NCBI GenBank assembly: GCA_024867545.1
Contig: JANFNE010000012.1
Coordinates: 434,001-498,000, forward strand
Origin: Phytopythium helicoides
Taxonomy: Eukaryota; Oomycota; Peronosporomycetes; Pythiales; Pythiaceae
DNA: 64,000 bases
Direction of reading: 5' to 3'
Part shown: in pieces, positions 50,262 through 60,156 of the stretch
Position numbering within the stretch: position 1 is the first letter of the stretch
How the letters are laid out: every line of letters begins with the position of its first letter
The notes under the pieces: generated by a model
The model's database searches: none
Told to the model about the DNA's origin: nothing
Seen by the model: only the letters and a program-made list of their open reading frames with translations
Program-made: the position numbers and the translations under genes

Positions 50262-51505
50262 GGCGTTCGGTCGGGATGGCGGCAGGTCCAAGTGCGCGCG
50301 GGGTGCCGAAAGGCGAATGCCAAAGTAGGGTATTTACTGTACCGACGTGACGGCGCTGCTGCTGCTGCTGCTGCAAGTTGGGGCGAGTCCCCTTTGCTGG
50401 CCGGAGGCGATGCGCGGGTGTGTACGTAGATTGCCAACAAGGGCGTTGACTTGGGGTTTGTATGGAAGAGAAGGGAAGGCGGGGAGCGGTCGGAGAAGAC
50501 TGGCGCTTTCGGAAACCCCGGTCGCGTCGATCGGATTGCGATAGTAGAACGAGGCTTCTAGCGGAGAGAGGGAGATCCGATCGCGCGTTCGGACGGACCC
50601 AACCTCTTGGCTTTTGTATGGCCGCTGCGTCCGATTGGTGTTAAACATATGACATGAGACACGCACCTGATAGGATCCATGCGGCTCGCAACGTTGATAC
50701 CCATCTCTCCATGACGAGACAGCGCCGCGAGACTCTCGGAAACGAATATACGTCTGAATGCTTTGTTCTGTCATCTCAGAATTCCGCGGGTGTAACTTGA
50801 ACCTGTAGCCCGCCTGCTGTTCGGAGATTTGTCCCCCACCCACCCCTCCACATTGCGACTTACGCGCGCTGTGGTACATGCAGCCGCCTGTGGGCGTGGA
50901 CAGCGAGCGCGCATCATCCGCCCGCTTTCGCATCAACAAGCGATATCACTTTTCGAATGTGTGCTCTTTCCACTCGATCGGTCGACGTGATGCACTTTGA
51001 TCGCTGCAGCTCGGTCGCTCTCCTGTTTGCAAGCGTTCGTGTCGAGCGAGCGGTTTCCCTCGCGCAAATGCAGTGCAACACCATCGCTTTTGCTGCCTCG
51101 ATTTTTTCGCCATGTCAAGTGAAGAGGGGCCACAACTTCAGATGGCGATAGAAACGAAGCGAAACGTTTCGGTGTACAGCTTTGACCTTTAAATATTATT
51201 GATTGTACATTAAGGACTCCTAAACATTATCCAGTGTACAGCGACAACCTCTAAACATTATTGCCGGCATCGCTTGGCTGTGGTTGAAGCTGTCCTCAAC
51301 TTGGCTCCGATCTTTGCGTTCGAATCCACGCTGCAATGTCGACGCCGCTCACGTGGGCTCACGAGCTTTCCCGACACGGACACGCCACTCATATTTACAA
51401 TACACATCGCTTCTTGCCTCGTCGGACGCGCATCCATCCCCTCGCCTCGTCACGCTTCGTCACGCGGGACTCCACTAGAGACATCTCCGGCACTCTGCAA
51501 AACGT
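50262..51505. other. Intergenic with a 31-bp triplicate repeat
   Basis: 1.2 kb between two same-strand bZIP genes. A CCAAT box (minus strand) lies near 50632-50640. Three 31-bp units occur at 51173-51265. No gene is supported. Confidence 0.5.
51173..51265. repeat. Three tandem 31-bp repeats
   Basis: Units start at 51173, 51204 and 51235, each opening TGTACA and containing a CTAAACATTAT-like core. They have diverged moderately from one another. Confidence 0.75.
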
Positions 51506-53146
51506 CTACTCGAACGTCAGGAACTGGATGGCTGGCGCGATGTTCTGCAGCTCCCAGTGCAGCAGCGATGACAGCTTGTCCGACGTGTTGCGCCGCGCGT
51601 CGAACGGAGACCCGTAGTTGGTCTTGCCCGCCCACCGCACCTGCGCGAACCGTTCGCAGCCCTGGTGGTCCACGACGCGAAGGAACTCGATCGAGTACGA
51701 CAGGTCTGCCCACACAAGCCGAGTGCCGGGGGGAGTGCCGTCCGCACGGCCGTCCTCGGCGCGTCCGCGGTACAGAGTCGCAAGATCGGGTGCCAGCACA
51801 GCGCCGGCGTGCTTGTGCGGGTTCAGGCTCTGCGTGCCGATCACGAAGCCGTGGCCCGTCCACATGGCGGACCCGTCGTCTTCGTCAGCCACCACGTCCC
51901 GCGTCGTCTCTAGGCGGTACCGAAGCATCGTCGTGCGGAAGAGCGGCTTTTCATCAGGTGAACGCACGTCACGTCCGAGCACGACGGCGTTCTCGTCGAC
52001 GACCTGCAGCGGCGCGAGCGCGATCGTGTCGTACTTGACCTTCTGCATGCCCGAGAGCGTCAGCTCGCTGCTCCACGCGCGCTGCATGACCTCGGCGATC
52101 GCAAGCGTCGGGAACTTCTTGGTGAACGAGAAGAGCATCTCGTTGCCGCGCACGAGCTGCCGCACGTCCCACCCAAAGACGTCCATGTGCAGCGCGTTTG
52201 GATCCTGATCAAGATTGAGTGGCAGCGGAGTCGCCGCCTCGCCGCTCGAAGGGCTCATTCCCCCAAGACTGTCGTCGCTCTCGTTGTCGTTCGGAGCGCT
52301 GCCCTCCAGCAGCGACTGCACCCGGGCCACCACGCGCGTGTTGTCGAGGATGAGGTCCTTGACCTCGCCCTTGGCCAGTGGACGGAAGCCGAAGACCGAC
52401 TCGGCCTCGAACGTGCTCAGCACCTCGAGCCGCTCCCTCAGCGGGGCTAGGCTCTGTGCTGACGACGCTGTCTGCCTCGCTCTCCTAAATCTGTTGTTGC
52501 TGCTGCTGCTTGTCGGGGCGGCAGCTCCGCTGCTGGAAGGCAGAGTTAGCTGCTCTGGCGTGTCCTCGTCCTCGTCAAAGGCGACAGTCTTGTCGACGGT
52601 GCCTCCCAGCAGGTACCCCGTGGTCTCGAAGACGCGTCTCATCTCTAGCTTCCAGTCCTGCTGGTCCTGCAGCGTGGCTCGGAGCAGCAGGTTCTCGGCG
52701 CCCAGTCGCCTGGCGAGCGCCCTGGCGTCCTCAATGGCGCGGCTCTCCCTGCTGTCGGCGGCCACGCTGATGACGCTGGCGTTGCTTTCGGCGCGCGTGC
52801 TGAGCTGCGCGTACTGCTGCTCCAGGTCGCTGACGGCGTCACGCAGCTGCTGCAGCTGGTCTCGCTGGCGCTGGCGTGCGCGCCGCATGGACTCGCGGTT
52901 CTTCTGTCTGCGCAGCGCCAGCGCGCCCTCCGGCAGGTGCGCCGCCATGTCGGCCGGCGGCGCACCGCCCTCCCACTGCAGCCACGCGGACGAGGGCAGC
53001 GCGGCGACTGGCGTGGCGGCAGAGGCCGAGAGCGCAGGGACCGCAGGCGAGCGCGCGTCGTCGTCGCCGCTGCTGGGGCTCGTGGAGCTGCCGGCGAACG
53101 GCGCCGAGCACGGAGAGCCGTAGAGCAGCGTCTTGGGGCTCGCCAT
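51506..53146 (-). CDS. bZIP protein with START-like C-terminal domain
   Basis: 546 aa, intronless. The ATG at 53146 (MASPKTLLYGSPCSAP) is the first in frame. WLQWEGGAP lies about 20 residues before the basic region at about 78-97 (RRQKNRESMRRARQRQR), which keeps the canonical Asn. A coiled coil follows (LRDAVSDLEQQYAQLS). The C-terminal part includes FGFRPLAKGEVKDLILDNTR, MDVFGWDVRQLVRGNEMLF and MQKVKYDTIALAPLQVVDEN. It continues with VLGRDVRSPDEKPLFRTTML, matching the 48654 paralogue closely. The final segment is HWELQNIAPAIQFLTFE. Likely a nuclear transcription factor able to dimerise with its tandem neighbour; ligand binding is inferred from the START-like fold. Confidence 0.87.
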   Translation of the reverse strand: MASPKTLLYGSPCSAPFAGSSTSPSSGDDDARSPAVPALSASAATPVAALPSSAWLQWEGGAPPADMAAHLPEGALALRRQKNRESMRRARQRQRDQLQQLRDAVSDLEQQYAQLSTRAESNASVISVAADSRESRAIEDARALARRLGAENLLLRATLQDQQDWKLEMRRVFETTGYLLGGTVDKTVAFDEDEDTPEQLTLPSSSGAAAPTSSSSNNRFRRARQTASSAQSLAPLRERLEVLSTFEAESVFGFRPLAKGEVKDLILDNTRVVARVQSLLEGSAPNDNESDDSLGGMSPSSGEAATPLPLNLDQDPNALHMDVFGWDVRQLVRGNEMLFSFTKKFPTLAIAEVMQRAWSSELTLSGMQKVKYDTIALAPLQVVDENAVVLGRDVRSPDEKPLFRTTMLRYRLETTRDVVADEDDGSAMWTGHGFVIGTQSLNPHKHAGAVLAPDLATLYRGRAEDGRADGTPPGTRLVWADLSYSIEFLRVVDHQGCERFAQVRWAGKTNYGSPFDARRNTSDKLSSLLHWELQNIAPAIQFLTFE

Positions 53147-53738
53147 GGAGGCCGGGGAAGAATGAGCGGCACTCGAGGCGGACGGACAGTACCGTGGCGG
53201 GGAGACAGGACGTACGGTACCTATTTTTTCGTAGTGTGAGTGTACACGGTAGAGACTGGACGAAAGTATGCCCTGTAATTTCAATGCAAGGATGCGCTCG
53301 GTGATGTCTACGGTAAGCTGTACGGTACAGTACCGCGGGGACGCGTGCCAGCCTTGAAGGACGCAACACCGGGATTTGCTCGGTCGGTGACCACACTTTC
53401 TTGCTAGGGAGGCAGAGCACTAGGAGCGCTTTGGGACGGTTGCGAGGCAGTAGTGAATGGGAACATGCAGACTGCAATGCTCGAGCGTGGAGCTCCGTTG
53501 GAGGTCGACGAACGAAATCGCCGCTTTCTATGTGATGTTGCAGTTTACAGCGCGTGTCACGCCAGCACTTGCGTGTCGCGGCGCCGATGGCGACTGATGG
53601 CCACGCGTGGCGCCTCCGCAGAGCCGCTCTGCGTCATCCGTTGCATGGCATGCTCATCCAGATCTCAGGCAATCCGAATGCTTCAGCCGCTTCAAAAGTG
53701 CATTTTCCCAGCGGATCCGCGAGGGTTGGGGTTCAACT
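53147..53738. other. Intergenic
   Basis: 592 bp up to the left direct repeat. It holds the promoter of the 53146 gene; nothing else is recognised. Confidence 0.5.
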
Positions 53739-54193
53739 GGTTCTAGTCGACCGAGTCAAGTCCACTTCAACTTTGGATTTGAATTCAAATTCAAAAGCAC
53801 ACGTCGGTCGGTGATAAATTACGAGGAATGCAATCCGCTACCTGGTCAATGCTGCTGCCTGCTACGCTGCAACGAGACAATCAAGACCCCATGCCGCCAC
53901 TAGCACGGACGCGTTCGAGCAGCGGCGTGGACGAGTCTCGAGACAGCCCGCGAGCCTCCTGCACGAGGTGAAACCGGTGGCGCAGGAACGCCATCTCGAA
54001 CTCGCCACGCAGCATGTCGGCCGGGTAGTCGTCGTCCACGGTGGCCCACGTGCCGACCAGCGCCATGAAAATGCGCGAGTCGAGAAAGTCGGGCAGCACG
54101 ATGTTGCGCATCACGTCAAAGCACTCGTTCTCAACCTCGTCGAACGTCGTGCGCGAGGCCACGTCCAGCTGATCCGTCACGCGCGCACGCAGT
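53739..54193. repeat. Left copy of 455-bp direct repeat
   Basis: Identical to 56670-57124 except for two bases seen by eye (53905 and 54157). It contains the 3' end of the RGS gene plus 148 bp of its 3' flank. Repeat spacing is 2,931 bp, with the CRN gene between. Confidence 0.93.
53887..54193 (-). pseudogene. Truncated RGS-protein C-terminus (duplicate)
   Basis: This encodes about the last 102 residues of the four-RGS protein, from RARVTDQLDVASRTTF to RVRASGGMGS and the stop. It has lost everything upstream. The frame continues beyond the repeat border into unrelated sequence without a proper start. It is a fragment, not a functional gene. Confidence 0.85.
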
Positions 54194-54375
54194 ACCCTGT
54201 GCGCCTTATCCACATGATCGATTCGCATTTGCGTTTGTCCCCAGCTCAACGACACAGACTTATCAAGTAAACGAAGACGCGTACAGTATGTCAAAGAGCA
54301 AGCAAAGCGGTGAACAGTAGCTCAAATGTGTTTTTGCTCATTACGCCACGTATGGCAGGGGTCTGATTCACCAAC

Positions 54376-56460
54376 TCATCTTGTTGGAACATCAACGCGA
54401 ATTTGGGATCCTTCGGCCTGCTTGTGGGTAGTAATCTCATAGTCGACTCCAATGACCATGACCTTTCCATTGCAATTCTGGAACGTTTGATCAACACTGC
54501 TCCGAGTTGCGCGTGGCTCCGAAGAAGCAACTCGCACAACGTTCCGCTGAAAATCGTCTTCACTCACAGGAAGAACAAACCCCTCGAGTCTAGCCATTGG
54601 GACAACGAAACACAATTCCACCACCGCAATCTGATTTAGAGAACCTGCAGCAAGTTTGTTCAAGAGCGCGACAAAGTAGGTGGGATCGAAAGTATGCTTC
54701 TCAGCACGCGTCACTTGCACAAAGCGCACCAGGTTTTCTCTTTTGTTCACAAAAACAGCGTCGTACCCACCCTGATTCCACTTGACTGGGGCCATCCATG
54801 TCGGATCATCCAGAGAAACACTGACTTTATACTTGTCGGGATCAAAGAAGACGACATCTGATTGCTCCCATCGGTCGCGTTTCATAGTCGATTCCTCCCA
54901 ATAGCTCCAATCAAGTCCTTTATGACTAAGTTCTGCAAAAAAACAGGCTTCGAGAATATGGCCATCCATCGATGGATTCACAACGCAAGCTTTTGCAAAG
55001 TTCACCAGCAGGCGAGGACCCAATATAACGGCGATTCTCCTCACAACATAGCTGCTGACCAAGCGAATATCCGGACCAGCAGAGCTGGGGTAGCGAGCGA
55101 GTAAGCGGTTGACGGCAGTAGCCGAAGCATCACCAACGCGGCCTTGAAGATACACTTCAACGTCAGGTGCCGCATCGATCGCATCATCCAGAATTCGGAT
55201 GGCTTTTTCGGTCGAGACATCAAACATCAACCTTGCGCTTCCGCCTGCCACGAAGTACTTCTCTTCCAACAGTTTTTCTCGCTCTCCTAGCGCATTGTTG
55301 GAGGACGGAAACATGTCGACGACGCGGTTGAAAAATTTGGTATTCGAGATTGCATCAGTGTATTCCTCAAGCCGCCATGAATCCAGTTTAAACATCATCT
55401 GGCTATCCACATCTTCGTCCTCTTCCGCTGGATGAATCTCGATATCGTCGTTATCTGCACTTGGTTGCATTTCTACATCTGCTGATGTAGTTGAGCGCTG
55501 TCGATAGTCGATACGCGTTGGAATTATTGGGTAATCAGCCGCACGAAAATCTTTACCGAGTGTTGCCATAGAGCAAATACAAACCAGTCGGCGTTTGATT
55601 TCATTTTCTTGATGCCATCGTTTGCACTTCAGACGAGCTGCCTCTCCAGCTTTCGATGACTTGACGTACCCATCCAGAAAGACAATCGTTTTCCGTTCTT
55701 GAGATGCCGCATTCAAGATCGCTGGTAGATCGCGCTCTATAGTTTCCTCCTTGATGACACAAACGGCTTTCATATTTCCATGGAGCCAAACACAGTTGAA
55801 ATGCTCGTAACGTCGTGAGTAGTGAATCCACAGCACGTCCCAGTAAGCACGATCAAGTGCGCATGCAAACGCCAGAGCTGCACACGACTTTCCCGTTCCT
55901 GGTGGACCAACGATCCAAAGAAGCGCATACGTCTGGATTGAGCACCTATCTATCTCATTCCATTGCTTCACCAGTGACGGTCGCCGATAGAGCATCAACG
56001 GCCCACCAGAACGGCCAATCCCGGTACCATCGACGCAAGATGGTGGCAATTCAATCAGTTCGGCCTTGTCTTCCAAGACCAGCTGCGAGCATGATGCCAC
56101 CGTCCAGTCGACTTGTGGAATCTCCAGGATGGGTCTCTGTAATTGCTGAAGACGCTGCGTCGGCACTACCACGATGAGCGTCGCTTGCGCGTCAAGTTCA
56201 CTCAATAAAGATCGTGGGAAGCATTGTTTCTTCGCTTTGTAAGCTGCTTGGTCGGCGTAGATGCGCAGTTGATCCGCTATAACACCCTCTAGGATATCCG
56301 GTTGTTCACGACGATATTTCTCTCGAATCGCCTCGCGGAGATGACGAACGTCTTTGATATCATCCGTTAATTGCACAGCAGCTTCCGACACATCGGAGAA
56401 TGGTATGCTCTGTTGATCTTCCGATGCTTGCACCAATTGGAACCAAACTTCCCCTGCCAT
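54376..56460 (-). CDS. Crinkler (CRN) family effector-like protein: header, P-loop NTPase, nuclease-like domain
   Basis: 694 aa, intronless. The ATG at 56460 (MAGEVWFQLVQ) is the first in frame. The header (residues 1-100) has the oomycete 'WFQLV' variant form, with HLREAIREKYR, ADQLRIYADQAAYKAK and a VVVP ending. A P-loop NTPase follows, with Walker A GPPGTGKS at about 185-192 and Walker B IVFLDG at about 259-264. The C-terminal part has a GYDAVFV...FVQVT arrangement at about 560-590, resembling the PD-(D/E)xK nuclease-like domains joined to NTPases in Crinkler proteins. CRNs are oomycete proteins that act inside host cells. No classical secretion signal is obvious. The frame is intact. It sits between two 455-bp direct repeats. 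Confidence 0.85.
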   Translation of the reverse strand: MAGEVWFQLVQASEDQQSIPFSDVSEAAVQLTDDIKDVRHLREAIREKYRREQPDILEGVIADQLRIYADQAAYKAKKQCFPRSLLSELDAQATLIVVVPTQRLQQLQRPILEIPQVDWTVASCSQLVLEDKAELIELPPSCVDGTGIGRSGGPLMLYRRPSLVKQWNEIDRCSIQTYALLWIVGPPGTGKSCAALAFACALDRAYWDVLWIHYSRRYEHFNCVWLHGNMKAVCVIKEETIERDLPAILNAASQERKTIVFLDGYVKSSKAGEAARLKCKRWHQENEIKRRLVCICSMATLGKDFRAADYPIIPTRIDYRQRSTTSADVEMQPSADNDDIEIHPAEEDEDVDSQMMFKLDSWRLEEYTDAISNTKFFNRVVDMFPSSNNALGEREKLLEEKYFVAGGSARLMFDVSTEKAIRILDDAIDAAPDVEVYLQGRVGDASATAVNRLLARYPSSAGPDIRLVSSYVVRRIAVILGPRLLVNFAKACVVNPSMDGHILEACFFAELSHKGLDWSYWEESTMKRDRWEQSDVVFFDPDKYKVSVSLDDPTWMAPVKWNQGGYDAVFVNKRENLVRFVQVTRAEKHTFDPTYFVALLNKLAAGSLNQIAVVELCFVVPMARLEGFVLPVSEDDFQRNVVRVASSEPRATRSSVDQTFQNCNGKVMVIGVDYEITTHKQAEGSQIRVDVPTR

Positions 56461-56811
56461 ATTCCAATGCTCACCGCTCAAACTACAGGATCACTTGAAA
56501 CTTGCGCAATAGTCAGATCTAATCACAATACAACTTTTCTGTTAGTCTTGGTTGCTCTCGATGCCTGTGGGTGTTGCTATCTCGCGCGATCGTCGCTAAC
56601 CTGTGGCGCCTCCTCCACGCTTCTGCTTGCTTCTGTGACTGAGAACAATTTCAAAATAACCTCAGTGAAGGTTCTAGTCGACCGAGTCAAGTCCACTTCA
56701 ACTTTGGATTTGAATTCAAATTCAAAAGCACACGTCGGTCGGTGATAAATTACGAGGAATGCAATCCGCTACCTGGTCAATGCTGCTGCCTGCTACGCTG
56801 CAACGAGACAA
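56461..56811. other. Intergenic, CRN promoter and right repeat border
   Basis: 351 bp including the start of the right direct repeat at 56670 and the CRN upstream region. A short AT-rich palindrome (TTGAATTCAA) is within the repeat. No gene. Confidence 0.5.
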
Positions 56812-57124
56812 TCAAGACCCCATGCCGCCACTAGCGCGGACGCGTTCGAGCAGCGGCGTGGACGAGTCTCGAGACAGCCCGCGAGCCTCCTGCACGAGGT
56901 GAAACCGGTGGCGCAGGAACGCCATCTCGAACTCGCCACGCAGCATGTCGGCCGGGTAGTCGTCGTCCACGGTGGCCCACGTGCCGACCAGCGCCATGAA
57001 AATGCGCGAGTCGAGAAAGTCGGGCAGCACGATGTTGCGCATCACGTCAAAGCACTCGTTCTCAACCTCGTCGAACGTCGTGCGCGACGCCACGTCCAGC
57101 TGATCCGTCACGCGCGCACGCAGT
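56670..57124. repeat. Right copy of 455-bp direct repeat
   Basis: Overlaps the genuine 3' end of the RGS gene; the left copy is at 53739-54193. Differences were seen at 56836 and 57088. Confidence 0.93.
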
Positions 57125-59678
57125 GCGTCTGAAAGAGGGATCACCATGCGCGGATTGCTTGGGTTTAAATACTTGTCGTATATCTTGCGCGCCGAACGCA
57201 GCACGATCTGGTAGCTCGGCAGGCGCTTGAAATGCTCTATCTCCTCCCAAAGCATGAGATTTTCCGAGCAATGCTGTGATTCCAGGAATCCCCGGAACGC
57301 ACGCATGCACACTTGGTTCAGCAGGAATACGTCCAAGTGCACAAGCTCCAGCTTGCCTGCCTTAGCGGCAGCGTCGACACTTTTGAGCTCCTGCTCTACG
57401 CCGGAATTCGCCCCAGATTTTGATATCTCACGCTTCAGTTCATTGTAAGGCTGCGATTTTACAAACCGCGGCAGTGAGTCCTGTAGCATGCCTTTCCGCA
57501 CCCTCGTTGCGATTTTCTTGAACATGTCGACGCTTGGATTTGCCAACCGCATGTAGATCTCGTCTCGCATAGCCGTGCTCATATCAACCTGTAGCCGAGC
57601 GCTTGGCATCATGTACTTTCGATAGATCTTTTTGGCCGAGTGCTGCAAGTACTCAATGCCAGGGAGTAGCTTGAAATCCTCAACCTCCTCGCAAAAAGCA
57701 AGAAGCTGATCCACCCCGCGCTTGTGCATGAAATTTTTGAAATACTTCTTCGCGTATGGGTCGCTCAATACGGTCGCTAGCTGCTCGTGGGGCGACATGA
57801 CATCGCTATCTCCACCATGGCTTGCCGCGAGCAAAAACACTGCTAATGACTGTCGATCACTTGGCGGTGCTACGTACTTGATGGGAATGAGCTTGTCAAC
57901 TGGGTAATGCATAGCTGTTTCGATCAGCTGCACTTCTGTCAGCGTATCCAGCTTCAATTGAACGGACGCACTCTGTTCACCATTCCCACTGTTCGAGCTG
58001 TTACCGTTACTGACACTTGTAGTTGCATTGCCCGATGACGTGCCACCAGTGACGCGAGGAGGTCGTTGGCGAGCAAAAGGTGTCTTTTTCTCGGTTCGAA
58101 GCTCCTTGGAGTGCTGCAAGTATTCTTGAGTACGGCAGAATCCGCGCCAAATATCTTCGCTAATGCGATCAAACGCCAGCAACTGCGCCTCGTAAAAGAG
58201 TTTGGGCAACAGCGGTGCTTTTGTTTCAACTGCTAGCTGAAGGTCACGAAGTGCTCCGCCAGCATCAAGCCCACGGATGTAGTTTTTGGAAGATGGGGTG
58301 CAATATCGGTCGTAGATTTTGCGCGTCTTGCTTGTGATGAAAGATAAGTTGGGAAGTCGCTTGCAATCCTCGACTTCGAGGTAGAAGAGCAAATTCTCTA
58401 GCGCGAGTGCCTCCATGCAGAATGTTTTCAAAAACCGTAGTTTGGCAGGGTGGTTGAGCACACCCACGAGTGAATAATCTTCGTCGAGGTCGTTTGCAAT
58501 GTTCACGTTCTCAGCATTATTTCGGCCCGCAGAGGCGCTTCCCATAACACCAGACACTCCATTGCTACTACTCGTTGCTGCAGGTATTGCTGGCGAGCAA
58601 AAGTCTTGCATCTTCTTGAAAAGCTTGCTGTCGCGAAACCGCGGAAACACTGACTTTTCGAGTGCTACGAAACACACTGCCTGCGCGTCGGCGTACATGC
58701 CAGCCGAAATATTGTCGGTCTCTAGTGCGTGCTCTATATCCTGCAGCATTTGGCGTGTAACACACACGGGCGAAGGTGCTTCTGGTGAGAGAAATTTGTC
58801 ATAAATCTTCCGCAGTCGCCGATGTGTGTATGAATGCGATGGCAGATGTTGCAATTCATCGATCTCAACCCAGAACCGAATCAAATCGACACCGCTAGGA
58901 ATTCTGTGATGCTCAGAGTACCGAGTGATCATCTTTAGCGTGAGCGGATCTGTCAGCACGTCTGTCGTGAATACAGGAGTCAAATTTTGCGATAGGTCGA
59001 ATGTGCTCTTGGAGGTTGCGCTCCTCGCCATCGTCATCCGATCTGCTAAATTCCCGGTGTTCTCAGCAAGATGTGGATCAGTGTGTGCTAGATCGGTCAT
59101 GTGGTCGTTTTCTTCGTCGTCATCGTGGTCGTGAAGACTGGCTCGGAGTGCAGGAGCTGAGCGCGAAGGATGCAATACATGCTCTGTGTCCGATATCTTT
59201 TCTTCTTGCGATAACGATACAATCGACAAAGACCGCTCATCTTCGACCGAAACATTTTCGCTGGATGATACCTCAAATACAGGTTCGTCAATTGGGTCAG
59301 AGGCAGCCCTCGCGTCATGATACGCAGAGACCGCAGTTCTCGGATCGAGATCCACCTTAGCCTCAGCATCCTCGACCGGGTCGTCCTCTGCTGGGACATA
59401 GCGATGCCCACTGTCGGTCCTCTCCACCTCGCCTCCAGCATCTACCAGTTTTGCATCACCTGGGTCCAGCTTGTGCATCAGCAGCTCACGGAGGCTATGA
59501 AAAATCTGCTCTTCCGATTCGCCGGCAGCTACATGGTTTTGATATTCCTTTGCAGTAACAAATCCAAAGTCACTATGCAGGGTCGTGTGCACAATTGGGA
59601 TAAAGCAGCCCACTCCACCTGTCGAATAAGCGCGAAAGCCTCAGGACCAAGTGCTGGCACCGACGCCCCGCTCCCCAT
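56812..59678 (-). CDS. Four-RGS-domain protein with N-terminal myristoylation motif
   Basis: The coding sequence is complement(join(56812..59547,59619..59678)), 931 aa. Exon 1 encodes MGSGASVPALGPEAFALIRQ; a 71-nt intron (GTGGAG to CAAAG) joins it to EYQNHVAAGESEEQIF. This fits oomycete proteins that begin M-G-x-S...LPAL..EAF. Gly2 followed by Ser-containing residues is a likely N-myristoylation site. Acidic residues fill about 60-185. Four RGS-type helical domains follow at about 210-330, 390-500, 610-725 and 765-890, each with R-K-I-Y-D-K/R-Y-like motifs. RGS domains speed GTP hydrolysis by G-alpha subunits. The 3' end is duplicated at 53.7-54.2 kb. Confidence 0.87.
59548..59618 (-). other. 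Predicted intron of the RGS gene
   Basis: 71 nt, GTGGAG donor and a non-consensus CAAAG acceptor, phase 0. It is supported by the missing ATG in exon 2 and the resulting N-terminus; the splice sites are weaker than in other genes here. Confidence 0.55.
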
Positions 59679-60156
59679 GGCGGACGCAGCCACGCGCAGA
59701 TGTGCTCTGCGTCAATCACAAGCACGTGCTGCGACAAGAGGTTGATGAGGCGGTCAGCGAGCACCACGGACGCGTGAGAAGTCCGACCAAAACAAGCTCT
59801 TCGGCAGCTATTCTTGCCTCGAGTCTATTCCTGAACATTCCTGGTGCTTCAGCATTCGCCGACTATAAATGCCATCGCCGATCTGCTCTCGTTTTGGACG
59901 AGAAGGGAATTCGAATACCTGGTGGATGAGGCTGTCAATCATGACGCACCTCATTCACTCGTCCATGTCGTTTGGTTTCTTTTGTTGACTTTCGCCATTC
60001 ACTGACCTTGCGGCCCCTCCCCACGACATATTGATGCCCACCAGCTTTTGCCATGTTACAATTAAACGGCCGCCGGGCTGCTTCGCCATCGATCGGCTTG
60101 CTTACACCTCATCATGTCCGTGTGCCTTAGCCTATAGGTAATCACGCATCTTGAAT
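59679..60156. other. Intergenic
   Basis: 478 bp between the RGS and importin genes, both on the minus strand. Nothing recognised. Confidence 0.5.

Noticed and set aside
54403..54639. Short plus-strand frames inside the CRN gene
   Set aside because: Antisense shadows of an intact CRN coding sequence.
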